From contig JACQAZ010000004.1 in assembly GCA_016194705.1 (NCBI GenBank), forward strand, positions 186,001 through 250,000: 64,000 nucleotides of DNA, given 5' to 3'. The translations under genes and the position numbers were made by a program. The notes beneath the pieces were generated by a model. That model was not told the origin of the DNA, ran no database searches, and worked only from the letters and a program-made list of their open reading frames with translations. How positions within the stretch are numbered: the first letter of the stretch is position 1; each line of letters starts with the position of its first letter. Shown piece after piece: positions 1 to 8,920 of this stretch. Source of the DNA: Elusimicrobiota bacterium. Its GTDB lineage: Bacteria > Elusimicrobiota > Elusimicrobia > UBA1565 > UBA9628.

Positions 1-2
1 AC

Positions 3-1523
3 ACGCTGAGCTTCATGTTCCTCGGCGCCACGGAGCGCCTGACTGGGGACGTCAGCCGCGGCTGGCTTCTGGCGCGCGGGCTCTGCGGGATGGCCTGGCT
101 CCTGTGCCTGTATTGTCTTGTCAACGCGATCTCGGGCCGCCGCCGGATGTCCTTGGCTTTCGCGGCTTGGCTGACCTTGTTCTACGAACTCTTCGCCGAC
201 TTGCTGTGGCCGCTGGTCCAATGGCCCAGGCTCGGCTTCGGCGTCATCCCTCCGGCTTTCCGACACATGGCGATCCACGCCTTCTGGCTCTTGGGCAATT
301 ATCAGTGCAATTTCGGGGCCGCGCGGGTGGTCAGCCCCGCCCTCAATCATCCGCCATTTTTCCTCGCGGCTTACGCCGCCTGGGGCGCCGCGCGCGGGGC
401 CTGGGGCTGGGCCTGGGCCGGGGGCCTGGTCGGCGGAGCTCTGGCTTATGTCCACGCGGACGTCTGGCACGTCTACATGGCGGCGATGGGCGTCTTCTGC
501 GCCGCCTGGAGCCTCCAGCAGAAAAAGCCCGCTTGGGCGCTGCTGGCGTCGTTTGCCGTCTCGCTGGCGCTGAGCCTGCCGTGGCTCCTGGCGAACTATC
601 CGATGGACCCCGAGATCCTCTCGCGCGCGGGGGGGACCTTCACTCACGCCGTCGACCCGCTGGGGCTGGTTTTCGCGGCGGCCGTCGCGGCCTGCTGGCC
701 GCGGCGCAGGGAGCCGGCCGTTTGCTTTGCGGCCTGCGTGTTCGCGGCGTGCATTCTCGCGGTCGAGAGCCAGGTGCTCACGGGCTACACCGTGGACTCG
801 ATGCGCTTTAACTACATCGGCGTGGTCGTGGCGCTTGTCACCGCCGCTGGAATCTGGGGCCGTCGCGCCGCGGAGTCGCGCCATTGGCTCTGGCTGACGG
901 CCGCCTTCTTCATCCTTGGGGGCGGACGCGCGATCAGCTACGCCTCCCAACGCTTCCCCTACCAGGGCTTGCCGCGCGACTTGGAGTCGGCTTTTGACTT
1001 CTTGAACCAGCAGACCCCCAACGATTCCGTCGTCGTGTCGCTGGCCGCCAACGAGACGATGCTGATCCCGGTCTACACGCACGACAAGACGATGATCGGC
1101 AGCGGCTACAACATGACCTGCGACATCTCCTTCTATGAGATGTTCCGCAGGATCGACCGCGCGGCCCGGCTCTGCGGGGTCGACGAACGGGCCCTGCTCA
1201 GCCATCTCAACGCCCCCGAATGGCAGCATCCGCAAGGCCTGGAGCGCTGGAGCACGGCGCTCTGGAGCCATCAGGTCGACTGGCAGGCGCGCGAATGGAA
1301 GAATTTCTTTCATTTCTACGCGCAGACCATCCCGCGCTCCGAATTCGTGGCTCGCCTGGGCATCCTGACCATGAGTCGGAACCTTCCCGAGCTCAAGGCT
1401 GACGCGGATTACCTTTGGGTGGGTCCTTTTGAGCGCGGCTTGATGACCCCCAGGGCGCTCAAGGCTTTGGGGCGGCCGGTCTACGAAAACGCGACGGTTT
1501 CAATTTACAAGGTGAAAGCTTGA
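3..1523 (+). CDS. GT-C-like polytopic membrane protein, 5' truncated
   Basis: The reading frame is open to the window edge (codons from base 3), so the start lies upstream; an ATG at 15 is internal or alternative. About 506 residues are visible. Roughly the first 300 form many hydrophobic segments, followed by a soluble C-terminal part from about residue 320 (after LTAAFFILGGGRAISY). This two-part plan matches the other GT-C-like membrane proteins of this window (8905, 27225, 44748), which use polyprenyl-linked sugars in the known families. No catalytic motif is recognised in the visible part. The TGA stop overlaps the TTG start of the next gene by 4 nt, so it heads or continues the polysaccharide operon. 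Specific function unknown; glycosyltransfer is an inference from context and topology. Confidence 0.6.
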   Translation, partial: TLSFMFLGATERLTGDVSRGWLLARGLCGMAWLLCLYCLVNAISGRRRMSLAFAAWLTLFYELFADLLWPLVQWPRLGFGVIPPAFRHMAIHAFWLLGNYQCNFGAARVVSPALNHPPFFLAAYAAWGAARGAWGWAWAGGLVGGALAYVHADVWHVYMAAMGVFCAAWSLQQKKPAWALLASFAVSLALSLPWLLANYPMDPEILSRAGGTFTHAVDPLGLVFAAAVAACWPRRREPAVCFAACVFAACILAVESQVLTGYTVDSMRFNYIGVVVALVTAAGIWGRRAAESRHWLWLTAAFFILGGGRAISYASQRFPYQGLPRDLESAFDFLNQQTPNDSVVVSLAANETMLIPVYTHDKTMIGSGYNMTCDISFYEMFRRIDRAARLCGVDERALLSHLNAPEWQHPQGLERWSTALWSHQVDWQAREWKNFFHFYAQTIPRSEFVARLGILTMSRNLPELKADADYLWVGPFERGLMTPRALKALGRPVYENATVSIYKVKA

Positions 1524-2512
1524 AAAAATCGGCGCCCCGTCCAGACGCCGCGACCACAATCGAGCTCTACCGCTCCATGCTGCGCATACGCCTGGCCGAG
1601 CAGCGCATCACCGAGGTCTACCCGACCGACAAGATACAAAGCCCGATACACTTGTCCGTGGGGCAGGAGGCGATCGCGGCCGGGGTCTGCGCGGCGCTCT
1701 TAAAGACCGACCACGTCCACGGCACTTATCGCGGCCACGCATTTTACCTCGCCAAGGGCGGCGACATGAACCGCATGTTCGCCGAGCTCTACGGCAAGGA
1801 CGCCGGCTGCGCGCGCGGCAAGGGGGGCTCGATGCACCTCGTCGATCCCGAGGCGGGCCTCATGTCCTGCTCGGCGATCGTGGCCTCCACGATCCCGGTC
1901 GCCACGGGCGACGCCTTCGCTTCTTCAAGGCAAGGCCGCAAGCGCGTGGTCGTGTCCGTCTTCGGCGACGGCGCCATCGACGAAGGCGTGTTCTTCGAGA
2001 GCGTCAATTTCGCGGTGCTAAAAAAACTGCCCATTCTCTACGTTCTCGAGAACAACGGCTACGCGATCCACTCGAAGATTCCCGAGCGGCGCAAGCAAGT
2101 TGAGCTCTGGCGGGCCGCCGAGGGCCTCGGGCTTCCGGGAGAAAAGTTCGACGGCAACGACGTCGGCGCCGTTTACTCGGTCATGGCCAAGGCCGTCGCC
2201 TGGGTGCGCAAGGGCGGGGGTCCCCGGCTCTTGGAGTTCACGGCCTACCGGTGGCACGAGCACGTCGGCCCCGGCATCGATTTTCACGAGGGCTACCGAA
2301 GGCCCAATGAACAGGCCCTCGCGCAGAAAAACGATCCTTTGAGACTGGCGAAGGCCGATCTCGCCAAGCGCTGCAAGGTCGGGCCCGAGCATTTCGAGCA
2401 ATGGGAGGCCGAGGCGCGCGACGAGGTCGACGAGGCGGTCGAGTTCGCCGAGAGAAGCCCGTTTCCCACGGCCGAGCGGCTCCATCAAGACGTCTTCGCG
2501 GAGCGTTCATGA
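1520..2512 (+). CDS. Thiamine-diphosphate dehydrogenase E1 component, alpha subunit
   Basis: A 330-residue protein of the pyruvate/branched-chain 2-oxoacid dehydrogenase E1-alpha family. The ThDP-binding motif starts GDGAIDEG and ends near LENN (about residues 153-180). The GKGGSMH segment near residue 97 and the HGTYRGHA segment near residue 72 are also typical. It starts with TTG at 1520, overlapping the previous stop as TTGA, and overlaps the beta-subunit start by 4 nt, so the two chains should be made together. No E2 acyltransferase or E3 is in the window. The setting among sugar-nucleotide genes suggests a role in making an unusual sugar or acyl substituent rather than central metabolism. 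That role is inference; family assignment is firm. Confidence 0.88.
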   Translation: MKKSAPRPDAATTIELYRSMLRIRLAEQRITEVYPTDKIQSPIHLSVGQEAIAAGVCAALLKTDHVHGTYRGHAFYLAKGGDMNRMFAELYGKDAGCARGKGGSMHLVDPEAGLMSCSAIVASTIPVATGDAFASSRQGRKRVVVSVFGDGAIDEGVFFESVNFAVLKKLPILYVLENNGYAIHSKIPERRKQVELWRAAEGLGLPGEKFDGNDVGAVYSVMAKAVAWVRKGGGPRLLEFTAYRWHEHVGPGIDFHEGYRRPNEQALAQKNDPLRLAKADLAKRCKVGPEHFEQWEAEARDEVDEAVEFAERSPFPTAERLHQDVFAERS

Positions 2513-3546
2513 GCACTAAGCGGCTGAAATACGGCGAAGCCATCCGCGCGGCCCTTTTCCACGCGATGGAAGCCGACCCCGCGGTCTTCGTCATGGGCCT
2601 TGGGGTGGACGACCACCGCGCGATCTTCGGCAGCGTGAAGGGCCTCGTGGAGCGCTTCGGCCCCGAGCGCGTCTTCGACACCCCGATCTCGGAGGCCGCG
2701 ATGACGGGGGTGGCCGTCGGCGCGGCGCTTAACGGCATGAAGCCCATTCATGTGCACATCCGCTCTGATTTCCTATATCTTGCGATGGACCAGCTCTTCA
2801 ACATCGCGGCCAAGTGGCGCTACATGTTCGGCGGCAGCATGAAGGTGCCTCTCGTCGTGCGCGCGGTGATCGGCCGGTCCTGGGGCCAGGGCGCCCAGCA
2901 CTCGCAGAGCCTGCAGTCGTTCTTCATGCACGTGCCCGGCTTCAAGGTCGTCATGCCCACCACACCCGCCGACGCCCAGGGGCTCCTGCTTGCCGCCGTC
3001 AACGAGCCCAACCCCGTTTTCATCCTCGAGCACCGCCTGCTCTACGACATCGTAGGCGACGTCCCGGACCCTCCGACCGAAGCTCCGTTGGGCAAAGCGT
3101 ACGTTCGTCGGTCCGGGAAAGACCTGACCATCGTGGCCAACTCCTACATGGTCGTCGAGGCCTTGAAGGCCGCCGAGTTCTTGGAGAGCCAAGGGATCGA
3201 CGCCGAGATCGTCGACCCCGTGAGCCTCGTGCCGCTCGACCGGGAGACCATCGTCTCCTCGGTCCGCAAGACCGGACGGCTCATCGTCGTCGACACGAGC
3301 TGGACGGCCTGCGGGGTCTCGGCCGAGATCGCCGCGATAGCGGCCGAGCGCGCCTTCGACCGGCTCAAGGTCCCCGTGCGCCGCTTGGGCATGCAGCCCA
3401 CGACCTGCCCGGTCAGCAAACCGCTCGAGAACGCCTTCTACCCGAGCGCGCGGACGATCGCGATGGAAGCCTTCTCGATGCTCGGCCGGGCCTTCCCCGA
3501 CATCAACGTCCCGGTGCTGAGCTCGACCTTCAAGGGGCCCTTTTGA
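2509..3546 (+). CDS. 2-oxoacid dehydrogenase E1 component, beta subunit
   Basis: 345 residues starting at ATG 2509; the frame is open upstream, but this start gives the ATGA overlap with the alpha subunit and the expected N-terminus (KYGEAIRAAL). The pyrimidine-binding domain covers about residues 5-180, with FDTPISEAAMTGVAVGAA near residue 53 and GAQHSQS near residue 127. The transketolase C-terminal domain follows (residues 200-330, with IVDPVSLVPLD). In this family the beta chain completes the ThDP site with the alpha chain. Its last codons contain AAGGGG at 3532-3537, a ribosome-binding site for the next gene. No lipoyl-bearing partner is encoded nearby. Confidence 0.88.
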   Translation: MSTKRLKYGEAIRAALFHAMEADPAVFVMGLGVDDHRAIFGSVKGLVERFGPERVFDTPISEAAMTGVAVGAALNGMKPIHVHIRSDFLYLAMDQLFNIAAKWRYMFGGSMKVPLVVRAVIGRSWGQGAQHSQSLQSFFMHVPGFKVVMPTTPADAQGLLLAAVNEPNPVFILEHRLLYDIVGDVPDPPTEAPLGKAYVRRSGKDLTIVANSYMVVEALKAAEFLESQGIDAEIVDPVSLVPLDRETIVSSVRKTGRLIVVDTSWTACGVSAEIAAIAAERAFDRLKVPVRRLGMQPTTCPVSKPLENAFYPSARTIAMEAFSMLGRAFPDINVPVLSSTFKGPF

Positions 3547-4721
3547 CCGTGAAGCCCATCAAATATCACCTCGCCGAGGACACGATCGACAATCGCGACG
3601 TCGACAAGCTCGCGGCGTGGCTCAAGACTTATCCCCGGCTCACGAAGGGCTCCTTGACGGTCGACTTCGAGAAGGGCTGGAGCAAGTGGCTCGGCGTGAG
3701 GCATTCCGTTTTCTGCAACTCGGGCTCTTCGGCGAACCTCTTGATGTACTACGCGCTGCTCTTGTCGGGGCGCCTCAAGAACAAGAAGGTCATCGTACCC
3801 TCGGTGGGCTGGGTGACCTCGATTTCGCCGGCGATCCAATTCGGCCTCACGCCGATCATGTGCGAGGCCGATTCAGAGACATACGGATTAGATCTGAAGC
3901 ACCTCGAGAAGCTCTTGAAGAAGCACAAACCCGGCGCCGTCATGATGGTCCAGGTGCTCGGCGTGCCGCACAAGATGGACGAGATGCTCGCCCTGCAGAA
4001 GAAATACGGTTTCTTTCTCATGGAAGACGCTTGCGCGGCGATCGGCGCCTATTACAAAGGCCGCAAGGTCGGGACTTTCGGCGGCATGGCGAGCTTCTCG
4101 TTCTACTTCGGCCATCAGTTCTCGACGATCGAGGGCGGCATGGTCTCGACCGACGACGACAAGCTTCATCATCTCCTCGTAATGCTGCGCGCGCACGGCT
4201 GGAGCAAGGACTTGGACCGCGCCTCGCACCAGGCCTTGGTCATGAAGCACAAGATCGACGATTTTCACTCGCCGTTTGTCTTCTACCTCCCCGGCTTCAA
4301 CGTGCGCTCGACCGATCTCAACGCCTTCATCGGCCTGGGCCAGCTCGAGAAGCTCGACTCCATCATCGACGCGCGCGAGCGCAACCACCGGCATTTCAAG
4401 GAGCGGCTGGCGGGCAAAGTGCGCATGCAGCGCTCCCGCGGCGGCACGCGCATCTGCAGCATCCATTTCGGTGCCTTAGCCGCGGATAGAGAACAACGGC
4501 ACCGCATCGTCAAGGCCCTCGAGGACAACGGCATCGAGACGCGCATCTTCTCGGCCGGCAACCTCGGCCTGCATCCGTTCTGGACCGAGCGTTACGGCAA
4601 GGCGAGCTTTCCGATGGCCGACCGCATCCACCACACGGGCTTCTTCCTGCCCAATCACCCGTCTCTCTCGCTTGAAGACGTGGACTTCATCTGCGATGTC
4701 GTCTTGGGGGCACTGACATGA
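3543..4721 (+). CDS. DegT/DnrJ-family PLP enzyme with His in place of the Schiff-base Lys (ColD/E1-like sugar 3-dehydratase)
   Basis: 392 residues from TTG 3543, which overlaps the previous stop as TTGA and sits 5 nt after AAGGGG; GTG 3549 is an alternative. The fold-type I core has CNSGSSANLL near residue 57 and MEDACAAIGA near residue 160. The active-site segment reads SFYFGHQFSTIEGG. Aligned from EGG with ordinary members (SFYPTKN...), His191 takes the position of the PLP-binding lysine. A His there is the hallmark of GDP-4-keto-6-deoxymannose 3-dehydratase (ColD) and of CDP-sugar E1/RfbH. It is therefore probably a deoxygenating dehydratase rather than an aminotransferase. The GMD-like gene immediately downstream would supply a 4-keto-6-deoxy substrate. 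Confidence 0.8.
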   Translation: MTVKPIKYHLAEDTIDNRDVDKLAAWLKTYPRLTKGSLTVDFEKGWSKWLGVRHSVFCNSGSSANLLMYYALLLSGRLKNKKVIVPSVGWVTSISPAIQFGLTPIMCEADSETYGLDLKHLEKLLKKHKPGAVMMVQVLGVPHKMDEMLALQKKYGFFLMEDACAAIGAYYKGRKVGTFGGMASFSFYFGHQFSTIEGGMVSTDDDKLHHLLVMLRAHGWSKDLDRASHQALVMKHKIDDFHSPFVFYLPGFNVRSTDLNAFIGLGQLEKLDSIIDARERNHRHFKERLAGKVRMQRSRGGTRICSIHFGALAADREQRHRIVKALEDNGIETRIFSAGNLGLHPFWTERYGKASFPMADRIHHTGFFLPNHPSLSLEDVDFICDVVLGALT

Positions 4722-5716
4722 AGAAGCGCTCTTCGCGCAGGATCCGGCGGGTGCTGATCACGGGGGCGACGGGTTCGGGCGGCTCGTATCTGGCCGACCA
4801 CATCGTCGAGAACCACCCGCAGGTCGAGGTGCACGGCCTCTCGCGCTGGCACAGCGCCTCGCACGGCTCGCGCAACCTCTCCGCGAAGGTGGAACTGCAC
4901 GAATGCGACCTGATGGATTTCGCCTCGACTCTTGCCGCCGTCGAGAAGGCCAAGCCCGACGCGGTTTTCCATCTCGCCGCCCACGCCAACGTCCGGGTCT
5001 CCTTCATCGAGCCCTCCGCGGTCATGGCCAACAACATCATCGGCACGACCAACCTTCTCGAGGCGATCCGGATCTCGGGCCTCGACCCCTGGATCCAGCT
5101 TTGCAGCACCTCCGAGATCTACGGCCAGGTCGCCAAGAAAGACGTCCCGATCAAGGAGACCTGCGCCCTGCGACCGGTGAGCCCCTACGCGGTGAGCAAG
5201 ACGGCCCAGGACCTCCTGGGCTGGAGTTATTTCAAGAGCTGGGGCATGAAGATCATCCGCACGAGGATGTTCACCTACTTCAACCCCCGGCGCACCGATC
5301 TCTTCGCGACCTCGTTCGCGCGGCAAGTGGCGCTCATCGAGGCCGGCTATGCAAGAGAGCTCCGCCACGGGAACCTTGAATCAGTGCGGACCTTCATCGA
5401 CGTGCGCGACGCCGTGCGCGCCTATTGGGAGGCGATCCTGTTCTGCGAGCCGGGCGAGGCCTACAACATCGGCGGCACGACGACGATGACCGTGGGGCAA
5501 TGCCTCCAGAGGCTCAAGGCATTGACCGCGGTCGCGATCCCCACGAAGCTCGATCCCGCGCTCGTGCGTCCGGCCGACGTCACTTTGCAGATTCCCTGCG
5601 TCGACAAGTTCCGGCGCGCCACCGGCTGGAAGCCGCAGCATGATTTTGACGACAGCCTTAAATCTCTCTTGAAGCACTGGCGGCGCGAGGTCAGCCGGCG
5701 CGGGGCGGAGGCGTAA
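4718..5716 (+). CDS. GDP-mannose 4,6-dehydratase-like SDR
   Basis: 332-residue extended SDR. The NAD(P)-binding glycine motif is GATGSGGSYL near residue 16. The catalytic segment CSTSEIYGQ closely resembles the Ser/Thr-Ser-Glu-x-Tyr-Gly segment of GDP-mannose 4,6-dehydratase, including the Glu used for dehydration. The YxxxK pair is in SPYAVSKTAQD. The C-terminal VDKFRRATGWKP is the usual SDR extended ending. It overlaps the preceding gene as ATGA. With the ColD-like dehydratase upstream and another SDR downstream, the trio resembles the GDP-colitose route (Gmd, ColD, ColC). The nucleotide carrier cannot be read from sequence; a CDP- or dTDP-sugar 4,6-dehydratase is the alternative. Confidence 0.78.
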   Translation: MKKRSSRRIRRVLITGATGSGGSYLADHIVENHPQVEVHGLSRWHSASHGSRNLSAKVELHECDLMDFASTLAAVEKAKPDAVFHLAAHANVRVSFIEPSAVMANNIIGTTNLLEAIRISGLDPWIQLCSTSEIYGQVAKKDVPIKETCALRPVSPYAVSKTAQDLLGWSYFKSWGMKIIRTRMFTYFNPRRTDLFATSFARQVALIEAGYARELRHGNLESVRTFIDVRDAVRAYWEAILFCEPGEAYNIGGTTTMTVGQCLQRLKALTAVAIPTKLDPALVRPADVTLQIPCVDKFRRATGWKPQHDFDDSLKSLLKHWRREVSRRGAEA

Positions 5717-6649
5717 ATGAAAGTGCTCATCACGGGCGGGGCCGGGTACCTGGGCTCGGTCATGGCGCCGTATTTGCTCGGCAAGGGCCACAAAGTGACG
5801 GTGCTCGACAACTTCCTCTACAACCAGACAAGCCTGCTTGAGGTCTGCGGGCACGAGGGCTTCTCCATCGTGCGCGGCGACTGCCGGGACACCGATACAT
5901 TGAAGCCGCTCATCAAGAGCCACGACGCCATCATACCGCTGGCGGCTCTGGTCGGCGCGCCGCTCTGCGACCGCGACCGTTTGGCTGCATCCTCGACAAA
6001 CCGCGACGGGGTCGCGCTCGTCGTCAAGCTCTCCTCCAAAAATCAGAAGATTCTCTACCCGACGACGAATTCCGGCTACGGCATCGGCGAGAGGGGCAAG
6101 TTCTGCACCGAAGACACCCCCTTGAAGCCGATCTCATTCTACGGCAAGACGAAGGTCGAAGCCGAGAAGATCGCGCTGGACTCCGGGCATGCGATCACCT
6201 ATCGTCTCGCGACCGCCTTCGGAGCCAGCCCAAGGATGCGCACCGACCTTCTGGTCAACGATTTCGTCTACCGCGCCGTCACCGACCGCACCGTGGTTGT
6301 CTTCGAGGGCCACTTCAAGCGCAACTACATACACGTGCGCGACATAGCCAAGGTCTTCCTTCACGGCATCGAGAACTTCGACAAGATGAAGGGAAAGCCC
6401 TACAACGTCGGCCTCGAGGACGCCAACCTCTCGAAGCTCGAGCTCTGCGCCGAAATCAGGAAGGCCGTGCCGGGCTTCGTCTTCATGGAGGCGCCCATCG
6501 GCGAGGATCCCGATAAGCGCGACTACATCGTTTCTAATAAACGGATTCTGTCGACCGGGTTCAAGCCCGAGTGGAACCTGGCCCGCGGCATCAAGGAGCT
6601 CATCAAGGCCTACAAGATTCTGCGCCGCAACCCTTACGGGAACTATTGA
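5717..6649 (+). CDS. NAD-dependent sugar-nucleotide epimerase/reductase (extended SDR)
   Basis: 310 residues with an N-terminal GGAGYLGSVM Rossmann motif. The active site is YPTTNSGYG and FYGKTKVEAEK (Tyr and Lys about residues 140-144). The C-terminal segment is NYIHVRDIAKVF followed by NVG. The ATG directly follows the previous TAA, with GGAGG just upstream. Such proteins are 4-epimerases or 4-keto reductases of nucleotide sugars. Its place after the ColD-like and GMD-like genes would suit a terminal epimerase/reductase such as ColC, but sequence alone does not fix the substrate. Confidence 0.8.
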   Translation: MKVLITGGAGYLGSVMAPYLLGKGHKVTVLDNFLYNQTSLLEVCGHEGFSIVRGDCRDTDTLKPLIKSHDAIIPLAALVGAPLCDRDRLAASSTNRDGVALVVKLSSKNQKILYPTTNSGYGIGERGKFCTEDTPLKPISFYGKTKVEAEKIALDSGHAITYRLATAFGASPRMRTDLLVNDFVYRAVTDRTVVVFEGHFKRNYIHVRDIAKVFLHGIENFDKMKGKPYNVGLEDANLSKLELCAEIRKAVPGFVFMEAPIGEDPDKRDYIVSNKRILSTGFKPEWNLARGIKELIKAYKILRRNPYGNY

Positions 6650-6650
6650 G

Positions 6651-7652
6651 ATGATCATCTCGCGCACGCCGTTCCGGATGTCCTTCTTCGGCGGAGGCAC
6701 GGACTACCCCGCCTGGTACCGCGAGCATGGGGGGGCTGTCGTCTCGACGGCGATCGATAAGTACTGCTACATCACCTGCCGGTATCTTCCGCCCTTCTTC
6801 GACTACCGCAGCCGCATCCTCTACTCGAAGGTCGAAACGGTCACGGAGAACTCGAAGATCGAGCATCCCGCCGTGCGCGCGGCGCTCGAACAGCTCAAGA
6901 TCACGGGCGGCGTCGAGATCCACCACGACGGCGACCTTCCCGCGCGCACGGGCCTGGGCTCCTCCTCCTCGTTCGCGGTCGGCCTTCTGCACGCTCTGTA
7001 TGCGATGCAGAACAAGATGCTCGACAAGCTCGAGCTCGCGCGCGAGGCCATCCGCATCGAGCAGGACGTGCTCAAGGAGAACGTCGGCTGCCAGGACCAG
7101 GTCATCGCGGCGGTCGGCGGCTTCCAGAAGATCGACTTCCTGCAGAACGGGGAAATCCGCGCCAATCCGGTGACGATCGGCCGCGAGAAGCTCGACGGTC
7201 TCCAGGACCACATCCTGCTTTATTTTACCGGCTTCTCGCGCATCGCCTCGACCATAGTCAAGGAGCAGCTCGAGAAGATGCCCGACCGCAAGGCCGAGCT
7301 CTCGCGCATGCGCGAGATGGTCGATGAGTCGCTCAAGCTGCTGAGCGCGGGCGACCTGGCCCGTTTCGGGCGCCTCCTCGATGAGAGCTGGAAGCTCAAA
7401 CGGAGCTTGAGCTCGAAGATTTCGACCCCCGCGATCGATGAGATGTACGAAGCGGCCAAGTCGGCGGGAGCTCTGGGAGGCAAACTCCTGGGGGCGGGAG
7501 GCGGAGGCTTCATGATCGTCTTCGCGCGGCCCGAGGAGCAGCCCAAGGTCAAGGAGCGGCTCAAGAAACTCCTGCGCATCCCTTTCCGCTTCGAGGGGGA
7601 GGGCAGCCACATCCTGCTCTACCAGCCCGAGGCCTTGCCTGAACCGCGCTAG
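6651..7652 (+). CDS. hddA: D-glycero-alpha-D-manno-heptose 7-phosphate kinase (GHMP kinase), copy 1
   Basis: 333-residue GHMP kinase. The start (MIISRTPFRMSFFGGGTD) is the signature N-terminus of the HddA group. The ATP loop is TGLGSSSSFAVG near residue 101. The C-terminal GHMP motif is LLGAGGGGFM near residue 278. HddA phosphorylates heptose 7-phosphate at C1 on the way to GDP-D-glycero-alpha-D-manno-heptose. The next gene is the matching nucleotidyltransferase; GmhB, GmhA and a second HddA lie at 29.3-31.5 kb. The gap to the previous stop is 1 nt. Close relatives include L-fucose kinase-like GHMP enzymes, but the neighbourhood supports heptose. Confidence 0.87.
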   Translation: MIISRTPFRMSFFGGGTDYPAWYREHGGAVVSTAIDKYCYITCRYLPPFFDYRSRILYSKVETVTENSKIEHPAVRAALEQLKITGGVEIHHDGDLPARTGLGSSSSFAVGLLHALYAMQNKMLDKLELAREAIRIEQDVLKENVGCQDQVIAAVGGFQKIDFLQNGEIRANPVTIGREKLDGLQDHILLYFTGFSRIASTIVKEQLEKMPDRKAELSRMREMVDESLKLLSAGDLARFGRLLDESWKLKRSLSSKISTPAIDEMYEAAKSAGALGGKLLGAGGGGFMIVFARPEEQPKVKERLKKLLRIPFRFEGEGSHILLYQPEALPEPR

Positions 7653-7658
7653 CCTCCC

Positions 7659-8363
7659 ATGAGCCCAGCGCAGACCGACGCGATCGTGCTCTGCGGCGGA
7701 CTGGGCACCCGCCTGGGCGCGGCCGCGGGCGACGCGCCTAAGCCCATGGCGCTCGTCGGAGGGAAGCCGTTTCTCGACATACTCGTCGAGTGGGCCGCGG
7801 CCGCAGGCGCGCGGCGCTTTATTTTCTGCACGGGCTACAAGGCGGGCGTTGTGCGCGCGCATTTCAAGCCGCGCGCCGGCCGCGAGTATCTGTTTTCGGA
7901 GGAAAAGGAGCCCTTGGGCACTGGCGGGGCGCTCAAGCTTTGCGAAGGTCTGCGCAAGAGCGAGACCGCGCTCGTGCTCAACGGCGACTCGTACTGCGCC
8001 GTCGACCTCAAGGCCTTTCTCGAGTTCCACGATGAGAGAAGGGGTGCCGCGACCGTCGCGCTGGCGCAGGCCGGCGGGCGCACGGACGGAGGCTTCGTCT
8101 CGCTCAATGATGACGGCCGCATCACGACCTTCGCCGAGAAAGACCCAAAGGGCGGCTCTTGGCTCAACGCCGGTCTGCTCGCGCTGGGACCGCGCGTCTT
8201 CGCGGCACTTCCGGCCGCGGGCCCCTGCTCGCTCGAGCGCGAGATCCTGCCGGCGCTCTTGAAAGAGGGCCTCTACGGATTTACGACCTCGGCGCCGCTG
8301 TACGACATCGGCACGCCCGAACGCCTGGAGAGATTCCGCGGCGCGTATGCCGGTCCCGCCTGA
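7659..8363 (+). CDS. hddC: Nucleotidyltransferase, probable D-glycero-alpha-D-manno-heptose 1-phosphate guanylyltransferase
   Basis: 234-residue NTP-transferase. The signature is LCGGLGTRLG near residue 11, then APKPMALVGGKPFLD. GTGGAL is near residue 87 and the metal-binding aspartate is in VLNGDSYC near residue 107. The small size and its place directly after HddA match HddC, which couples heptose 1-phosphate to GMP. The last codon overlaps the next ATG as TGATG. A hexose-1-phosphate nucleotidyltransferase role is possible from sequence alone; the HddA neighbour makes heptose more likely. Confidence 0.8.
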   Translation: MSPAQTDAIVLCGGLGTRLGAAAGDAPKPMALVGGKPFLDILVEWAAAAGARRFIFCTGYKAGVVRAHFKPRAGREYLFSEEKEPLGTGGALKLCEGLRKSETALVLNGDSYCAVDLKAFLEFHDERRGAATVALAQAGGRTDGGFVSLNDDGRITTFAEKDPKGGSWLNAGLLALGPRVFAALPAAGPCSLEREILPALLKEGLYGFTTSAPLYDIGTPERLERFRGAYAGPA

Positions 8364-8920
8364 TGGAGCTCACGCTCAAGTACCGCAGCCGGATCATTAT
8401 GCGGGCCTACGAGGGCTGGCTGGGGCCTTCCGACAGAGTCCTCGACGTCGGCTGCGGCAACGGGGTCGTCACCGACGAACTAGCCCGGCATTTTTCCTTT
8501 CCCGTCGTGGGCACCGATTCCATGGATTATCGCAAACGCAAGATCGCTTTTGAGGCGATGCGCGAGGAAAACAAGCTTCCGTTTGCGGACGGCGCGTTTG
8601 ACGCCTGCATGCTCAACGACGTGCTTCACCACTGCACTGATTGGCGGGCCATGCTTTTCGAGGCGCTGAGGGTCGGACGCCGGGTCCTGATCTTCGAGCT
8701 CGAGGCGACTCCCATAGCGAAGGTCTGCGATTGGCTCATCAACAAGCTCCACAATCCTCTGATGAATGAGGCGATCCACATAAAGCATCGCGTACAGTGG
8801 GAGGACTGCCTTCAGAATGAGGGATTGACTTACGACTGCCGGAACATCGGCCGGCCGGCGCTCTGGTACCCGTTCTCCCATTTCGCCTTCAAGGTCGCGC
8901 CGAAATGCGCAAGGTCCTGA
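8363..8920 (+). CDS. Class I SAM-dependent methyltransferase
   Basis: 185 residues from ATG 8363, chosen because it overlaps the previous stop by one base (TGATG) and gives a normal N-terminus; longer upstream readings run inside hddC. The SAM motif I is VLDVGCGNG near residue 25, and LNDVLHHC (about residue 78) is motif II/post-II. It resembles Methyltransf_11/25 proteins. It may methylate a sugar or lipid-linked intermediate of this locus, but no substrate can be read. It overlaps the following membrane protein gene by 16 nt. Confidence 0.78.
   Translation: MELTLKYRSRIIMRAYEGWLGPSDRVLDVGCGNGVVTDELARHFSFPVVGTDSMDYRKRKIAFEAMREENKLPFADGAFDACMLNDVLHHCTDWRAMLFEALRVGRRVLIFELEATPIAKVCDWLINKLHNPLMNEAIHIKHRVQWEDCLQNEGLTYDCRNIGRPALWYPFSHFAFKVAPKCARS

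Noticed and set aside
6603-8030. Long antisense frames opposite the sugar genes (also 12184-13308, 42250-44733, 52188-54278)
   Set aside because: They are mirror frames of high-GC genes, rich in Arg/Glu/Gln or Ala, with no recognisable domain; the opposite strand codes for clear families.
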